64,000 nucleotides of DNA from Morinoia aosen (Eukaryota; Arthropoda; Malacostraca; Amphipoda; Talitridae), in the NCBI GenBank assembly GCA_030386875.1, contig CM059579.1, positions 18,944,484-19,008,483 of the forward strand, written 5' to 3'. Made by a program: the position numbers and the translations under genes. Shown in pieces: positions 35,341-46,664 of the stretch (within the stretch, counting starts at the first letter, position 1; every line of letters begins with the position of its first letter). The notes beneath the pieces were generated by a model that was not told the origin of the DNA, did not search any database, and was given only the letters and a program-made list of their open reading frames with translations.

Positions 35341-35879
35341 GTAAGTTAAGTTGTTAGATTGGTATAGTCTGTATTTTATTTTTGTAATGGGGATTATGTT
35401 GTACTGAATTTGCCTGAAATTTTTTATGTTTTTACTATATCATGCAAAACTTTAAAAGGCTAATTTAGAGTTGATGTTTTTATTGCTGGTTCTTTGTTGC
35501 TTTTAAATGCTTCTTACATTCTTCTATATCTGTTTGATTATTTGAGAGCTATTATTTGTAGAGCGATTATTTGTAGAGCGAAATTAAAAAAATATTTAAT
35601 TTTAGGTTTAGTATTTTGGTAAGTAGGGGTCTGCTTTCAACAATCATTATGGGAATCATCTCATTAGATAATTAATTGCCGATTCATAGTGATTCAAATT
35701 CAAAGTGAGTAAATTGAAGGGAACAGTTTAATTGAGCTTAAAAATTGAGAGCAAAATCATGAGGTAACTGGTCGTTTCTTCAGAAAGTAGCTATATGTGT
35801 TGTGTGAAGTAAAGGAACAAACTTCAGGGCCGATGTCTCTTACTTAGTTTTATGTTCTTATATTCTTGTTTAATAACAC
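35341..35879 (+). other. Start of WASp intron 1, no element recognised
   Basis: AT-rich intronic sequence directly after the donor, without recognisable repeats. Confidence 0.4.
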
Positions 35880-36195
35880 TGCCAGGGGGAAAATATGAGG
35901 GCTCAAACTGAGAGTTGGGAAGGCCTTTTTTTTGTTGAAATAAAATGTTTGTGTAATGTTAAGGATCATCATATTTTTTGGTTCACTGCTGTCCTGTTTT
36001 CCAGCACCTACTACTTTCTTCTTCAACTTTGATCTTGTTTCATAATCCTTTTTCTCAACTTACTGTTTATATGTTCCTTTTGCATAGATTCCACATTCCC
36101 TTATCACCATACTAAATGGTGCCTTCCTTCTTCCTCTCTTTGGATTGCCTTTGTGGCAGATAGGGAGGGAGGCTTAAACTAACTAATAATAATAA
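35880..36195 (+). mobile_element. SINE-like repeat, diverged copy in WASp intron 1
   Basis: It aligns with the copies at 45052-45416 and 48385-48713: CAGGGGGAAAATATGAGGGC, then TTTTCCAGCACCTACTACTT, ACTAAATGGTGCCTTC, and a tail with TAATAATAATAAAAG. It is more diverged than those copies, hence older. Confidence 0.7.
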
Positions 36196-36600
36196 AAGTA
36201 ATATTTCGGATTTGGACCCAAAAGGTCCTCTTAAATTCTTTCCATAATTTGCTAGTCAGCACGAAATCAACATAAGAAATTGCGATCAAATTAAATTTTT
36301 AATTATTTAGCTAAATATCCAGCTAGATAGGAAAAATATATTCAAAGTGAAATGTGTATCTGAAATCGTGATATTCGGATCAAACCAAATCGTGTTGGAA
36401 TGATAGAAAATTTTGTATCGTCCCATCACCAGTTGCCAGGGAAAAAGATGTTCTAATGTACATTGAAAAAGCTGGTGAGAAATGTTGACACCATCACATA
36501 GTGATACAATGCTATTATATTTGTATTTGGTTTACTCTATAAAATTTTTCTTGTCATTTTCATCTGGGTCAATTTACCTATTTGTAGATTATTAAAAATA

Positions 36601-36737
36601 TTGGAATTAGCGCTCGTAGGGGAAATATAAGGTCTTAAGCTGGAGGTTAATTAGGCTTTCCTTTTGTCTAAATAGAATAAGTTTTCTGTTATGTTATGGA
36701 ATTTTTTGTTGGTTCACTATTTTTTCTTTTTTCAGCA
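36601..36737 (+). mobile_element. SINE-like repeat, 5' part of a copy split by the hAT-like element
   Basis: Begins GGAATTAGCGCTCGTAGGGG and runs to TTTTTTCAGCA, where the 8-bp target duplication of the hAT-like copy 2 starts (36738-36745). The remaining part follows that element at 41257. The host repeat is therefore older than the hAT-like insertion. Confidence 0.75.
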
Positions 36738-37115
36738 CTGTTTACTAGTGATGTACCGATGTATCGGTATCGGTATCGGCAGTATCGGCCATTTTTTGTG
36801 GTATCGGTATCAGCCATTTTTAGTGGTATTGGTATCGGCAAAATCCGGCCGATACTTTACCGATACTTTCCAAAAATACGTATTTTATCATTCAAATGAA
36901 GGTCATAAATCATGAAAGTAAAAGTATTTAACCTAATAATACCCGTTGTGTGTTTATTTATATATTTATTTGGTGTCCGCGTTGTGTGAGTTTGCGGAGT
37001 CCGCTTCTTCCATTTTCTTTGTCACGCTCATGAGGAGAGTTATAGTGATCGTATCTGTGATACGAGTTTCACCAGTGCGTAAGTACAAGAATATTTTTCA
37101 TCACGAGCGCTGTTA

Positions 37116-37637
37116 GGGTAGCTGCACACCAAAAGACGGCAAGCGACAAAGCAAGCGAGAGAGAAAGATGTTAGGCGAGATCTATCACACACCAAAAGAT
37201 AGCCAGTTTGCTCCTGAATGTCATGGAGAGAGGTCTATAACAAAAACAAGCGGACAAGCATGTGTTTGTAACGTTGAGTATCATTCCTACTTCGTCCCAT
37301 TGCTTTGAAACACGTAGTCTGTCACTGTGCTTTCGATCTTTTGACTTTCAAAGGCACAGTACAGCATAAACTTTGGATATAAGGAGTTCAGTCTATGCTG
37401 GAAGAATTGAGCAGCGCACCTTCCTTGTCGACATCTCACATCGCACTGCCAGACGTTTCCCGCTGCAGCTTTCAAGCGTGAAACCATCTTCGAGTCGCTT
37501 TCTCGCTTCAGCCAATCTTCAATCTTTCTCACTCGCTCGCTAGCTTGCTTGGGGTGTGCGCACTCCTATAGAATACATGTATATCGATTCAAGCTTGCTC
37601 GCTTTCTCGCCTTAAATCTTTTGGTGTGCAGGCACCC
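37116..37637. mobile_element. PIF/Harbinger-like MITE inserted in hAT-like copy 2
   Basis: Left end GGGTAGCTGCACACCAAAAG, right end the inverse of GGGTGCCTGCACACCAAAAG, with TTA outside both (37113-37115, 37638-37640). Three-base TTA duplication and GGG ends fit PIF/Harbinger. Copy 1 has the uninterrupted site (GCTGTTAGGATGGATAC), confirming the insertion. A minus-strand ORF inside (37287-37532, starting RKIEDWLKRESDSK) is unrecognised. Confidence 0.88.
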
Positions 37638-38283
37638 TTAGGATGAATACATTCGTTGGGCACCACATTTGGAAAATCTGTTCAAGAAAGTTAGTGAATC
37701 CCGTCATTTTTGACGGGCTGTGCGTACTTGTAATCAAATAAAGAGCCTATTCATACCTAGTAAATTAGATAGCTAACTGTTGAATTATAGCGTTTAATCA
37801 GGCCCGCTAACTGAATTCACTACTTTGAATTCTCGACGAGTCACGGTCATAACTGAAAGCTATGTAGCATGAATAGTTAAACCCTGTAGCGACATAAAAT
37901 TATTATACTTTTACGACTTAACCTTTATAGTTTGACCTAATGTCCATATCTTAAAGTATGTGACAGGCTAACAAAAACCAAACCAATTTAATAAAGTTGA
38001 AGGTTCATTTGAAAGTTTTTGTGAATTATAATAGAAATTGCCAAAAATTCTATTTTAATTTAGCTTGTAAATCGCCAAATATTACGAAGCTAATAATTTA
38101 TTTTAACTTAGCATGCATATCACCGTTCATTACGAATCTTGCATTTTTCTTTTACGTTAAGATGTTTAAAAAATTCACGAACAATCTTTTAGTTGAATAC
38201 ATCTGAACGGGCTAGTTGATTGCATTAATCGCAACTTGATGAATTTAAAAACGAGGAAAATTCCAAGGAACTTAATCATATTT

Positions 38284-38325
38284 ACTAGGAATACGTTTCG
38301 GAGTCCAGCTCCATCATCAGTTCGT
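38284..38325 (-). ncRNA. Hammerhead-ribozyme-like motif, left end of Penelope palindrome 2
   Basis: On the minus strand CTGATGA, a short GGAG...CTCC stem and GAAACGTATTCC appear in the order of a minimal hammerhead core. It is the mirror of the motif at 39291-39332. Confidence 0.5.
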
Positions 38326-39290
38326 AAAATTAAAATTCATTATGACTACAATAAAAGAAAAACGAAAATGTTGGATACAGTCATTAAAGAAAATCACGAA
38401 AACAAAAAAAATCAAAACATGTCCCAGAGAAAATAAAATCAACATGATATACTTTCAATTTACGATGGGTAGGAACTATCAGAATTGTTGAGGGCCAGTT
38501 TTCGTTTAAAAATATGTAGCGACTCTGAAATTCTGTCACATGTAGTTGAAGCCGAATCTAAGATTTTGAAGTCCGCCGAGGATATCGGTTCGTTGCATTT
38601 TACTGCGTGATTACGTACGAATTGTGCGAATTGATTCCCCGTGCGGAAGCTTCAACCCCGATGTTCGGCCATTCTGATATAAAAATTTTGTGCCGTAGTG
38701 CCGACGTACGATTATGTGCACTGCACACAACTGTAAGAATAAATCAGAAAGGCTCTTTCTCCATCAAAAGCGTATCCTTGTACCGGAATTGTATAATTTA
38801 ATGGTTGCTTCATTTTTCCGGTACAAGGATACGCTTCCGATGGAGATGCGAACCTCGATCTCTGATTTATTTTCAACAGTTATACAGTTGTGTGCATTGC
38901 ACATCATCGTACGTCGGCATGACGTCACGAATTTTTTTTAACAGAATGGTCGAACATTGGGTCGAAGCTTCTGCACGGGGAACTTATTAGCTTACTCCTC
39001 ACACTCCGCAGTACATAATCACGCATTAAAATGCAACTAAATCTTAGATTCAGCTTCAACTGCATGAGACCTCAGAATTTTAGAGTCGCTACATATTTTC
39101 ACACGAAAACCGGCCCTCAACAATTCTGATAGTTCCTACCCATTACACATTGTAACTAAATAGTAATCTTGTCGACTTTAGTTTTTCTGGGACATTTTTT
39201 AATTTTATTTTATTTTCTTGATTTCATTTAATGACTGTATCCAACATTTTGCTTTATCTTTTATTGCACACATAATGATTTGTAAATTTA

Positions 39291-39332
39291 CGAACTGATG
39301 ATGGATCTGGACTCCGAAACGTATTCCTAATA
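39291..39332 (+). ncRNA. Hammerhead-ribozyme-like motif, right end of Penelope palindrome 2
   Basis: Same core as at 33311-33352 (CTGATGA, GGA...TCC stem, GAAACGTATTCC). Conservation of the core across three sites while flanks differ is suggestive. Cleavage is not shown. Confidence 0.5.
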
Positions 39333-40380
39333 TATATGATCAAGTTCCTTGAAATTGTCTTCTTTCAATTCCTCGTCTTATAGATGGTTGCGTGTTTGCG
39401 GATATTTTCGGTTTCGGGGCTTATCGAATTTTACTATTTTATTTTTCTTCCCCCAAAGTATGTACTCGTATTTGGTGTGAATAACACAAAAATGACAACC
39501 CTTTTTTGGAGAAATTATTGTTTTGGTCCACTTTTGGAGTCAGTTGCTATTATAGATAGTCTACATTACGTTGCAATACGATTAGAAACGCATATCTATT
39601 GAATGCATTTCATTTTGTTATTTTTCTCGACAATATAGTTAACATAGCAAGAGCATTTTATTTTTCACAATCGGAAACTTTTTTATCAATATTTTTGTAT
39701 TATTAGATATGTAAGGAAATAATTTTATTATAACTCCCATGTAGGAGTTATAATGGTTTTATTTTAATACAAGTGTGCACGGCCCACCAAAAACGGGATT
39801 CAATACTTTTCATGAACGAATTTTCAAGATGTAGATGATGAACAAATATAGTATATCCATCTTAACAGTACCCGTGATGAAAAATATTTTTGTACTTGCG
39901 CACCGTTGAAACTCGGATCACAGATACGGCCATTATAACTATCCTTATGAGCGTGAGTGACAGAGAAATGGAAGAAACAGACACCAAACAAATAAACCAA
40001 GAGCAAGGGTATTATTAGGTAGCAGCATGACCCATGACCCATGGAAATGCCGAGGGCAACGTCATCGTTAAGCTAGATGGACCCATGGAAAAATTCCGTC
40101 AACATTATCTAACTTATGCTATCCTAATTCTATGTCGTGACCTGCATCGCTGCAAAGCACGTTCACGACGCTAAAGCCTAGCGATCGTCATACATGGTAG
40201 CAACTGCGGTTCATGTAGGCCTTACACCACTAATGCGTTGCCCACTGTTGCCAATACGTGGAATGGAAAGTCGGGTAGATTTAAAATGTTTATGCTGAGC
40301 ACATATGCACAAGAACACACAAAGCTCTCTTGACTCGGAGTTCCTCTCCGGTGACAAATCACCATTACTCAAAAATGATT

Positions 40381-40783
40381 TAAATGTACGAGGAGTTCGT
40401 GGACTCGAACTCAGGACTAGAGATCACCGCGCCAACACGCTATCGACCGCGCTATCGATCACCCGAAAGGTGACCGAAGCACAACGAAAGCAATGTTTGG
40501 CACAGTGAAAGCAGGCGCACTGTCCTGACAGATATTTTTATTCCCATTTTATATCGAGAGCTCAAAGTCTAGTCACCCCCAGAAACAATTGAAGAATCTG
40601 GTACGGGAAGACACTGCTTCCACAAGGTTTTTTTCAAATAAAATAAATGTACGAGGAGTTCGTGGACTCGAACTCGAAACAGTTACATTTATTTCATTTG
40701 AAAAAAAAACCTTGTGGAAGCAGTGTCTTCCCATACCAGATTCTTCAATTGTTTCTGGGGGTGACTAGACTTTGAGCTCTCGA
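40381..40783 (-). mobile_element. tRNA-derived SINE, inverted dimer
   Basis: The exact 12-bp duplication TCAAAAATGATT flanks it (40369-40380, 40784-40795), and copy 1 shows the empty site. On the minus strand the first unit has an A-box-like TAGCGCGGTCGATAGCG and a B-box-like GAGTTCGAGTCC, as in tRNA-derived SINEs. From about 40548 to 40680 the body is followed by its own inverse (40686-40783), giving a head-to-head structure. Confidence 0.75.
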
Positions 40784-41256
40784 TCAAAAATGATTACTTC
40801 GGGCACAGCTATTCACCAAATTACTATATTTAATTTAATGTCTTTTAATTATTCAATATGGCCTGAAAGCTGCACAAAAGTGACATGGTTAGGAAAATGC
40901 ACAAATTACGGCGATCACAACAACCTATCCAATACTACTAACGTATCTTGATAAAATTTCAAACATATCATTGCATGTACAGACGATCTTTCAATGTTAC
41001 ACTGAGGAATTCGGTATCCATGATACCGCAAACTCAGACATCCTATGTTTCTTAAGAAGCGGACACCGAACTAATACATAAACTAACATACAACGGGTAT
41101 TATTAGGTTAGATGGTTGTAAAAGTATCGGTATCGGTAGTAGTATCAGTCAAAGTATCGGTATTTTCAAGTATCGGAGTATCGGTATCGGTATCGGCCAA
41201 AAAATGGGTATCGGTATCGGCCAAAAAAATGGTATCGGTACATCACTACTGTTTAC

Positions 41257-41470
41257 TTCTTTGTTCAACTTTCATCTTGTCTGATAAACTCCGATTCTAA
41301 ATGGTGCCTTCCTCCATTGTCTCTTTGAAACACCTTTGGGTAATAAGAGAGGCCTAAACTTATAATCTAATCTTCCGCATTCCCTCGAGTCCATACTAAA
41401 TGATGCCTTCTCCTTCCCCTCTTTGATACACTTTGGTTGCAGTTAGTGAGGCTTAAACTAGCATCTAATC
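41257..41470 (+). mobile_element. SINE-like repeat, 3' part of the split copy, plus a second tail
   Basis: Continues the repeat begun at 36601: TTCTTTGTTCAACTTTCATC, CTAAATGGTGCCTTCCTCC, AGGCCTAAACTTATAATC. A second ATGATGCCTTC..GAGGCTTAAACTAG tail follows, ending 15 bp before the WASp exon 2 acceptor. The TCTAATCTAATC-type tail therefore forms part of the acceptor pyrimidine tract. Confidence 0.7.
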
Positions 41471-41484
41471 TAATCTTGTTTCAG

Positions 41485-41610
41485 ATCCAAGCCGCCGCTG
41501 TGGTGCAGGTTTACACTACCGAGGCTCCGCACCACAACGTGTGGCAGCGACTGCACTGTGGCGTGGCGACATTTTCCAAAGACAGTTACCGGAGGTCTTA
41601 TTATATCCAG
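41485..41610 (+). CDS. WASp: WASp coding exon 2: WH1 domain
   Basis: 42 codons in phase 0 on both sides. They begin IQAAAVVQVYTTEAPHHNVW and continue through LHCGVATFSKDSYRRSYYIQ. They match the WH1 core of WASp (AVVQLY, W--K-CSGVA, KD---RSYF). The WH1 domain binds WIP/verprolin family proteins. The acceptor TTGTTTCAG and donor GTATCA flank the exon. The acceptor tract is supplied by the tail of a SINE-like repeat. Confidence 0.9.
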
Positions 41611-43090
41611 GTATCAACTCTACGGAACATTTTTGGGCTATTATTTTGTCAGATGTTGACAGGTGATCTTTGACTGTCGGAGCTCACTGAAGCTTTACAG
41701 TGAATACTATCCTACTTAATTCTTTGTGCCACGTTCTTGCAGGGATTTAGGTTCACTGTGAATTTTTTAAGTTGCACATTCTTGCCCACTCCCTTGAAGG
41801 TGCATGTAAGGGATTTGTCCTTCAGTGTATTCTGGAGACTCTGCACGTCTGTTGCTTGTATTTGGTTCCCAAACTTCACTGAGGGAGTTATGCTATGCCC
41901 TGGTCAGTGTACCTTGGGAAACTAGCATTTCTTGGTGGTAACCCTAACTTCCCACCATAGAATTAGCAGCATTTGTTTTTGACTGTTGTGGTTTTGACTT
42001 TAAGCAGGTTTTTTATTGCTCTCTATTCTGTTACTCTAATAAATAGGGACAGGCGGGCAAGCCGTGCGACCAACCTGCTGCACGAGTGTGTTTGCCTAAT
42101 ATTCTTTGTTCATGTTTCATCTTTCTATCTCCTTGAAATGCACGCATCTTCTGTTGCTAGTGTTGTGAGCTATGCTGAGACTCCCAAATTTTAATTACCA
42201 CTTAAATTTTGGGAGTCTGGATTTGAAGAACTTATTCAACTTCTAAAAAGATTCTCATTTCAGTAGACATATAAAAAGGGTTTTTGACTAAGTGTAAATA
42301 CATAGTAGACCAAATTATTACAGTTACAACCAGTTTCTAAGAAGATTTTTTTTCAGTGCATGTGTTGCAGTTGACCTCTGAAGCAGGGCATGGAAATTTT
42401 TATTTGTATGCAGTGCCTTGTATTATGGGAAATTAATGCAAAGCAGAGTTCTAACAACATAGCATAAATATTTCTTTTTCTTTAAGAATAAGTATAGATT
42501 CTAATCAAGTTTGTTTCCTGTAACTTTATAGATATATTTTGCCACAGGGTAAAACATTTTAAGCAATGATGCAATTGGCACTGATGACATAAAATCTTTG
42601 TAGATTTTTTTGGTCCCTTTTCTTGTTGTTGCTTTTATGTCTGTGTTGACGAAATATATTTCATATCTGTGGGGTGTATATGTCCTTGGAGATTTGAATG
42701 GATTTGTCTTAAAATTTACTTAATATTTCTTAGATTATTGCCTTACTGAGATAAACCGTGATTAAAACCTTGATTTAATGTTTCATTGTCATTAAAGCGA
42801 TTATCATTGACGATATTACCTATTGTCTTACGGAAATGGGAAATTGTGGCAATAGTAGTCTTTTGTTGTGTCTATTATTATGAAATATTCAATGTGTAGT
42901 AAGTAATGTACCTACTGGTATTGTCCTATGCATAAAGTGGAAATTAGGGTCCCATAAATAAGTAAGCTTGCATTTTTCTCTTTTTAAATTCAATGTCATA
43001 TACTTGTCATTTTTTTACTTATTAATTGCTCTTTCACTTTCATTATGCTGTTCAGTAATGCCTTGTTAATTTGATGACCGTATTTCTCAG
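41611..43090 (+). other. WASp intron 2, no element recognised
   Basis: About 1.5 kb of AT-rich intronic sequence with a GTATCA donor and TATTTCTCAG acceptor. No repeats or RNA genes were recognised. Confidence 0.6.
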
Positions 43091-43192
43091 GTGTACGACA
43101 TTGTCAATCATGAGAGGCTCTTTGAACAAGAACTCTATTTGAACTTCGTGTACCACAACTCCCTGCGCTTCTTCCACCAGTTCCAGGGCGAC
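43091..43192 (+). CDS. WASp: WASp coding exon 3: WH1 domain
   Basis: 34 codons, phase 0 to 0: VYDIVNHERLFEQELYLNFV then YHNSLRFFHQFQGD. It corresponds to the IFDIKDGKLLWEQELYNNFV...YFHTFAGD part of human WASp WH1, one of the most conserved stretches of the family. Splice sites are TATTTCTCAG and GTAAGA. Confidence 0.92.
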
Positions 43193-43537
43193 GTAAGACT
43201 CTTTCATAAGCTTTGCCTCTTTTACCTAGGATTCTGGTAGTGTATTTTGCAAATTTGGTGTGACTTTTAGTGATGAATTTGTATAATTCGTGTTTTGAGT
43301 ATATGCTTTTCGAGATGTTGTGACCTGTTTAATTTTTAATAAATCCCTTGTCTCAGCTACTTCGTTTAGCGAAAAAAAGTTTTTAGCTTAGGAGTCGGAT
43401 AGTATCAAGTTGGATCATAAGTCTTCTTCACTTTTTATTTTGTTTATCTTAATTTTATGAAACTTACGTATCAAATTTGGTTGTACGACTTGACATTACT
43501 TTAAAATGAAGGTAATAGCAAAGACTATCGATTTAAT

Positions 43538-43596
43538 AGACATATTTGTTAATAACGAACGTTTCGACCCCTAAGGTCATCATCAGCGGATGTCTG
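43538..43596 (-). ncRNA. Hammerhead-ribozyme-like motif, 3' arm of the Penelope-like element
   Basis: On the minus strand: AGACAT, then CCG-CTGATGA, a GACC/GGTC stem II, GAAAC, a GTTCGTT short stem III, and a distal ATGTCT that can pair with AGACAT as outer stem I. Hammerheads in Penelope-like terminal repeats are established. The proximal stem I looks weak. Confidence 0.6.
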
Positions 43597-45051
43597 AAAA
43601 ACACACAGAAAATGAACAATCATAATTGGAGAAAAACTATACAAACAATAACAATGGTAAAAACTTTAAACAGAAGCTATTTTTAAGGGGTGGGACGACT
43701 GCATATCGTTAGATCGGGTTTTAAGCGGCTAATGAAGAGGGATTCAATAATACGTAAATCAGTGACTGAGTTAGCAGAACTTAAGATGGAAAAGTCTTGC
43801 TGTAGAACGGGGGATTTACACTGAACTGAATGAATTCGTATAGCTGAATGAGGTGGCTTACTTAGTGGATTACCGGTTCTGAAACTCCTACCAATATGCT
43901 CAAATACTCTACATCTTAGTGCGCGTGTGGTAGAACCAACATACACAGACCCACAGAGTGGGCAACAATATTTATACACGATAGAGGAGAGCATAGACAT
44001 AGGTAGTTTATCTTTGAATGAAAACAGAGTACCGATTCTAAAATTATTAACTAATATAATCTGGAGGTCAACACACGTAAAATATTTCTTTGTGAGAGAG
44101 CGTAATTCCTTCTGCAGCTTCTCGGACTGAAAACCAAAGAACGGCATCGACACGTACAGTTTCTTTTTCTCTACTGTCGGCGGCATCGTAGCAGAATTAT
44201 ATTTGGTTTCTATCAGTTGCCGAATACATCTATTGAGTAAATGAAGCGGATAGCCATTGTTAAAAAAAATTGTTTGAGAAAAGCAAGCTCATTATGCAGT
44301 GATAAATAAGAACTAATTTCATTTGCCCGGAACAATGTCTTGATACTATTGATTTTAAACCGTAACGGACAAAACTAAAGAAACTAAGACCCATGCCAGT
44401 AAACATATCTTTTCTATAAGCAGAAGAGCAAAAAGTGTTATTTGTAGGCTGTACCAAACAATCTAAAAAAGGTAATTTATTGTTAGCTTCAGTTTCTATG
44501 GTGAACTTAATGCTAACATGTTTTTTATTAAAGTAATCAAGAAATAAACGCATGTGTTGGATCACGAAATAAAACAAAGGTATCATCAACATACCTACGA
44601 TAAAAAACTGGCTTAAAAGGAATAGGGCACTCTGAGAGCCATTTTTGTTCATGGTACGACATAAAAATAGCAGCAAAGGTTGGCCCCAACGGCAGCCCCA
44701 TGCCTGACCCTTCCATTTGCTTATAAAATTTTCCATTGAAAAGGAAAAACGAATACCGAACTGCAAGGTCCAAAAAAGTTTTGAAAACAGTTCTGCTCAT
44801 ATTATGTACAGTATTTTCTACATTAAACAAGTGCTGCAAACAAATATCAATGGTTTCGGTCAATGGAATATTGGTGAACAAGTTTTCAACATCAAATGAA
44901 GCCATGTACAGGGTGTCGGCGTTGCGAACAGTTGAGATCTCTTTAGGAAATGAATATGAATTAAGTACACTGTATTCGTTGGTAGCCAATGGATTCAGAA
45001 TAGGCACTAAATATTTTTCAATATTATATGAAGGAGTTTTATATGCTGCAA

Positions 45052-45416
45052 CCCCTCAGGGGGATACAACTATTGTATCTATGGGAATTAGCGCTCCCAG
45101 GGGAACCATGTGTGGGCCCGAGCTAAAGGTTAGGTGGGCTTCCTTTTTGTTGTAATAAAATAGGTTTTTGTTTTGTTACGGACCATCTTTTCTCGGTTCA
45201 CTGCTGTCCTATTTTTCAGTACCTACTACTTTCTTCTTCAACTTTTTTCTTGTTTCATGAACTTCTTTCCTAGCTTACTGTTTCTGTGCACCTTGTGCAT
45301 AAATTCCACGTTCCCTCAACTCCATACTAAATGGTGCCCTCCTCTTTCCTCTCTTGGAACATCTTTGTCGTGGTTAAGGGAGGCTAAAACTTTCTTATAT
45401 GATAATAATAATATAA
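45052..45416 (+). mobile_element. SINE-like repeat inserted in the Penelope-like element
   Basis: The exact 12-bp duplication TATATGCTGCAA flanks it (45040-45051, 45417-45428). It begins CCCCTCAGGGGGATACAACT, includes GAATTAGCGCTCCCAGGGGA and ends in a GATAATAATAATA tail. Long, variable target duplications and a short-repeat tail indicate LINE-driven retroposition. No clear tRNA, 5S or 7SL promoter is visible, so the source is unknown. This is the most complete copy in the window. Confidence 0.85.
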
Positions 45417-46608
45417 TATATGCTGCAAATATTGGTCTCAGTTGAAATTTTGTGGCAAAGTCGGCCTTATGCACCTTAGGTAGCCCGTATAAAATTCCTG
45501 GACCGGAACCACTAACATACAGATTATTATATACTGCTTTAGAGAAACAGAAGAATTAAAGAGTTTCCTAAGGAAATCATTGATTTTATCTTCAACTCGT
45601 AGCACAAAATTATGAATAGGGTCGATAATTTCTTGAAATTTACTGCGGTCGGATTTAATTTTGAGCAATCCCTCTTGATACCGTGCCCTGTCCAGTAAGA
45701 CAACCCCCCTACCCTTGTCTGGTCTTGTCACAACTACATCCTTGTTCCTAGCCAACGATTTCAGATGGGTTATATCTTGCCTCCCAACTATTGCAGAAAA
45801 AATTTTATATGATTTAAAATTGTATTAATACTTAAGAGACAGTGCTTTCAGCTCTTTAGTAAAATCAGTTAGGTTTGAGCATTGGTAATCCTTAAGGCTA
45901 ACAGCTAGTTTTTCAAAAGCAAGAAAATATTTATAAAAGTTCAATTTGTACACAGGGAGAGCAAAATCAAGACCAAAGGCTAGGAGGAACTTAAGCCTAG
46001 ACGATAAAATAATAGAACTAAAATTGAATATTACAGAATTCGGATCACAAGGCTCCAGATCATTATAAATTCCGAGATCTCGAAGCTTACGACGGTGAAC
46101 GGACTTTGTATGATCTGAAAACTCACGGAGGATCTGAGCTAGACTACGCTCTATTAAGATGATCAGAAAACCAGAAAAAAGTTGCACACAAGAAGTCTTA
46201 CAGCACTCCACATCACTAGTCAGCTTAGCCACTGTTTGCTTCTTCGAGTTATCTCATGAGACAGCAGCTTTGCCTGCCATGCTTTGTAGAACTGAGAGGT
46301 GTGCAGGCTCCTCTTGTACAGTTTGAAGCGAAGAAACTTTGGTATCACATTATAAACTTTGCATTTAATGAGGAAAGATAGGTCTAATATTGCTTTTTCA
46401 AGTCTTTTTGAACAATCTTAAGTTCTGCTAACTCAGTCACTGATTTACGTATTATTGAATCCCTCTTCATTAGCCGCTTAAAACCCGATTTAAACGATAT
46501 GCAGTCGTCCCACCCCTTAAAAATAGCTTCTGTTTAAAGTTTTTACCATTGTTATTGTTTGTATAGTTTTTCTCCAACTATGATTGTTCATTTTCCGTGT
46601 GTTTTTCA

Positions 46609-46664
46609 GACATCCGCTGATGATGACCTTAGGGGTCGAAACGTTCGTTATTAACAAAATTGTC
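46609..46664 (+). ncRNA. Hammerhead-ribozyme-like motif, opposite arm of the Penelope-like element
   Basis: Mirror of 43538-43596: CCG-CTGATGA, GACC...GGTC, GAAACGTTCGTT, with AGACA and TGTCT as possible outer stem I. It is in the inverted terminal arm. Confidence 0.6.

Larger units (their letters stand above)
38000..39370. mobile_element. Palindromic Penelope-like remnant, copy 2
   Basis: Counterpart of 32100-33390. Two inverted 3' portions meet near 38800. The right half reads FRYKDTLPMEMRTSISDLFS and LCALHIIVRRHDVTNFF-type frames of the GIY-YIG start. Both ends still carry the hammerhead-like motif. It is broken and lacks the RT. Confidence 0.72.
36746..41248. mobile_element. hAT-like composite element, copy 2, in WASp intron 1
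   Basis: Termini are TAGTGATGTACCGATG and, inverted, TAGTGATGTACCGATACC. The exact 8-bp duplication CTGTTTAC lies outside (36738-36745, 41249-41256). It has the same layout as copy 1: TATCGG-rich subterminal zones, inverted arms, and a central Penelope-like palindrome. It is longer (4503 bp) because a PIF/Harbinger-like element (37116-37637) and a SINE dimer (40381-40783) have inserted. It has no transposase. It sits inside an older SINE-like repeat. Confidence 0.88.
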
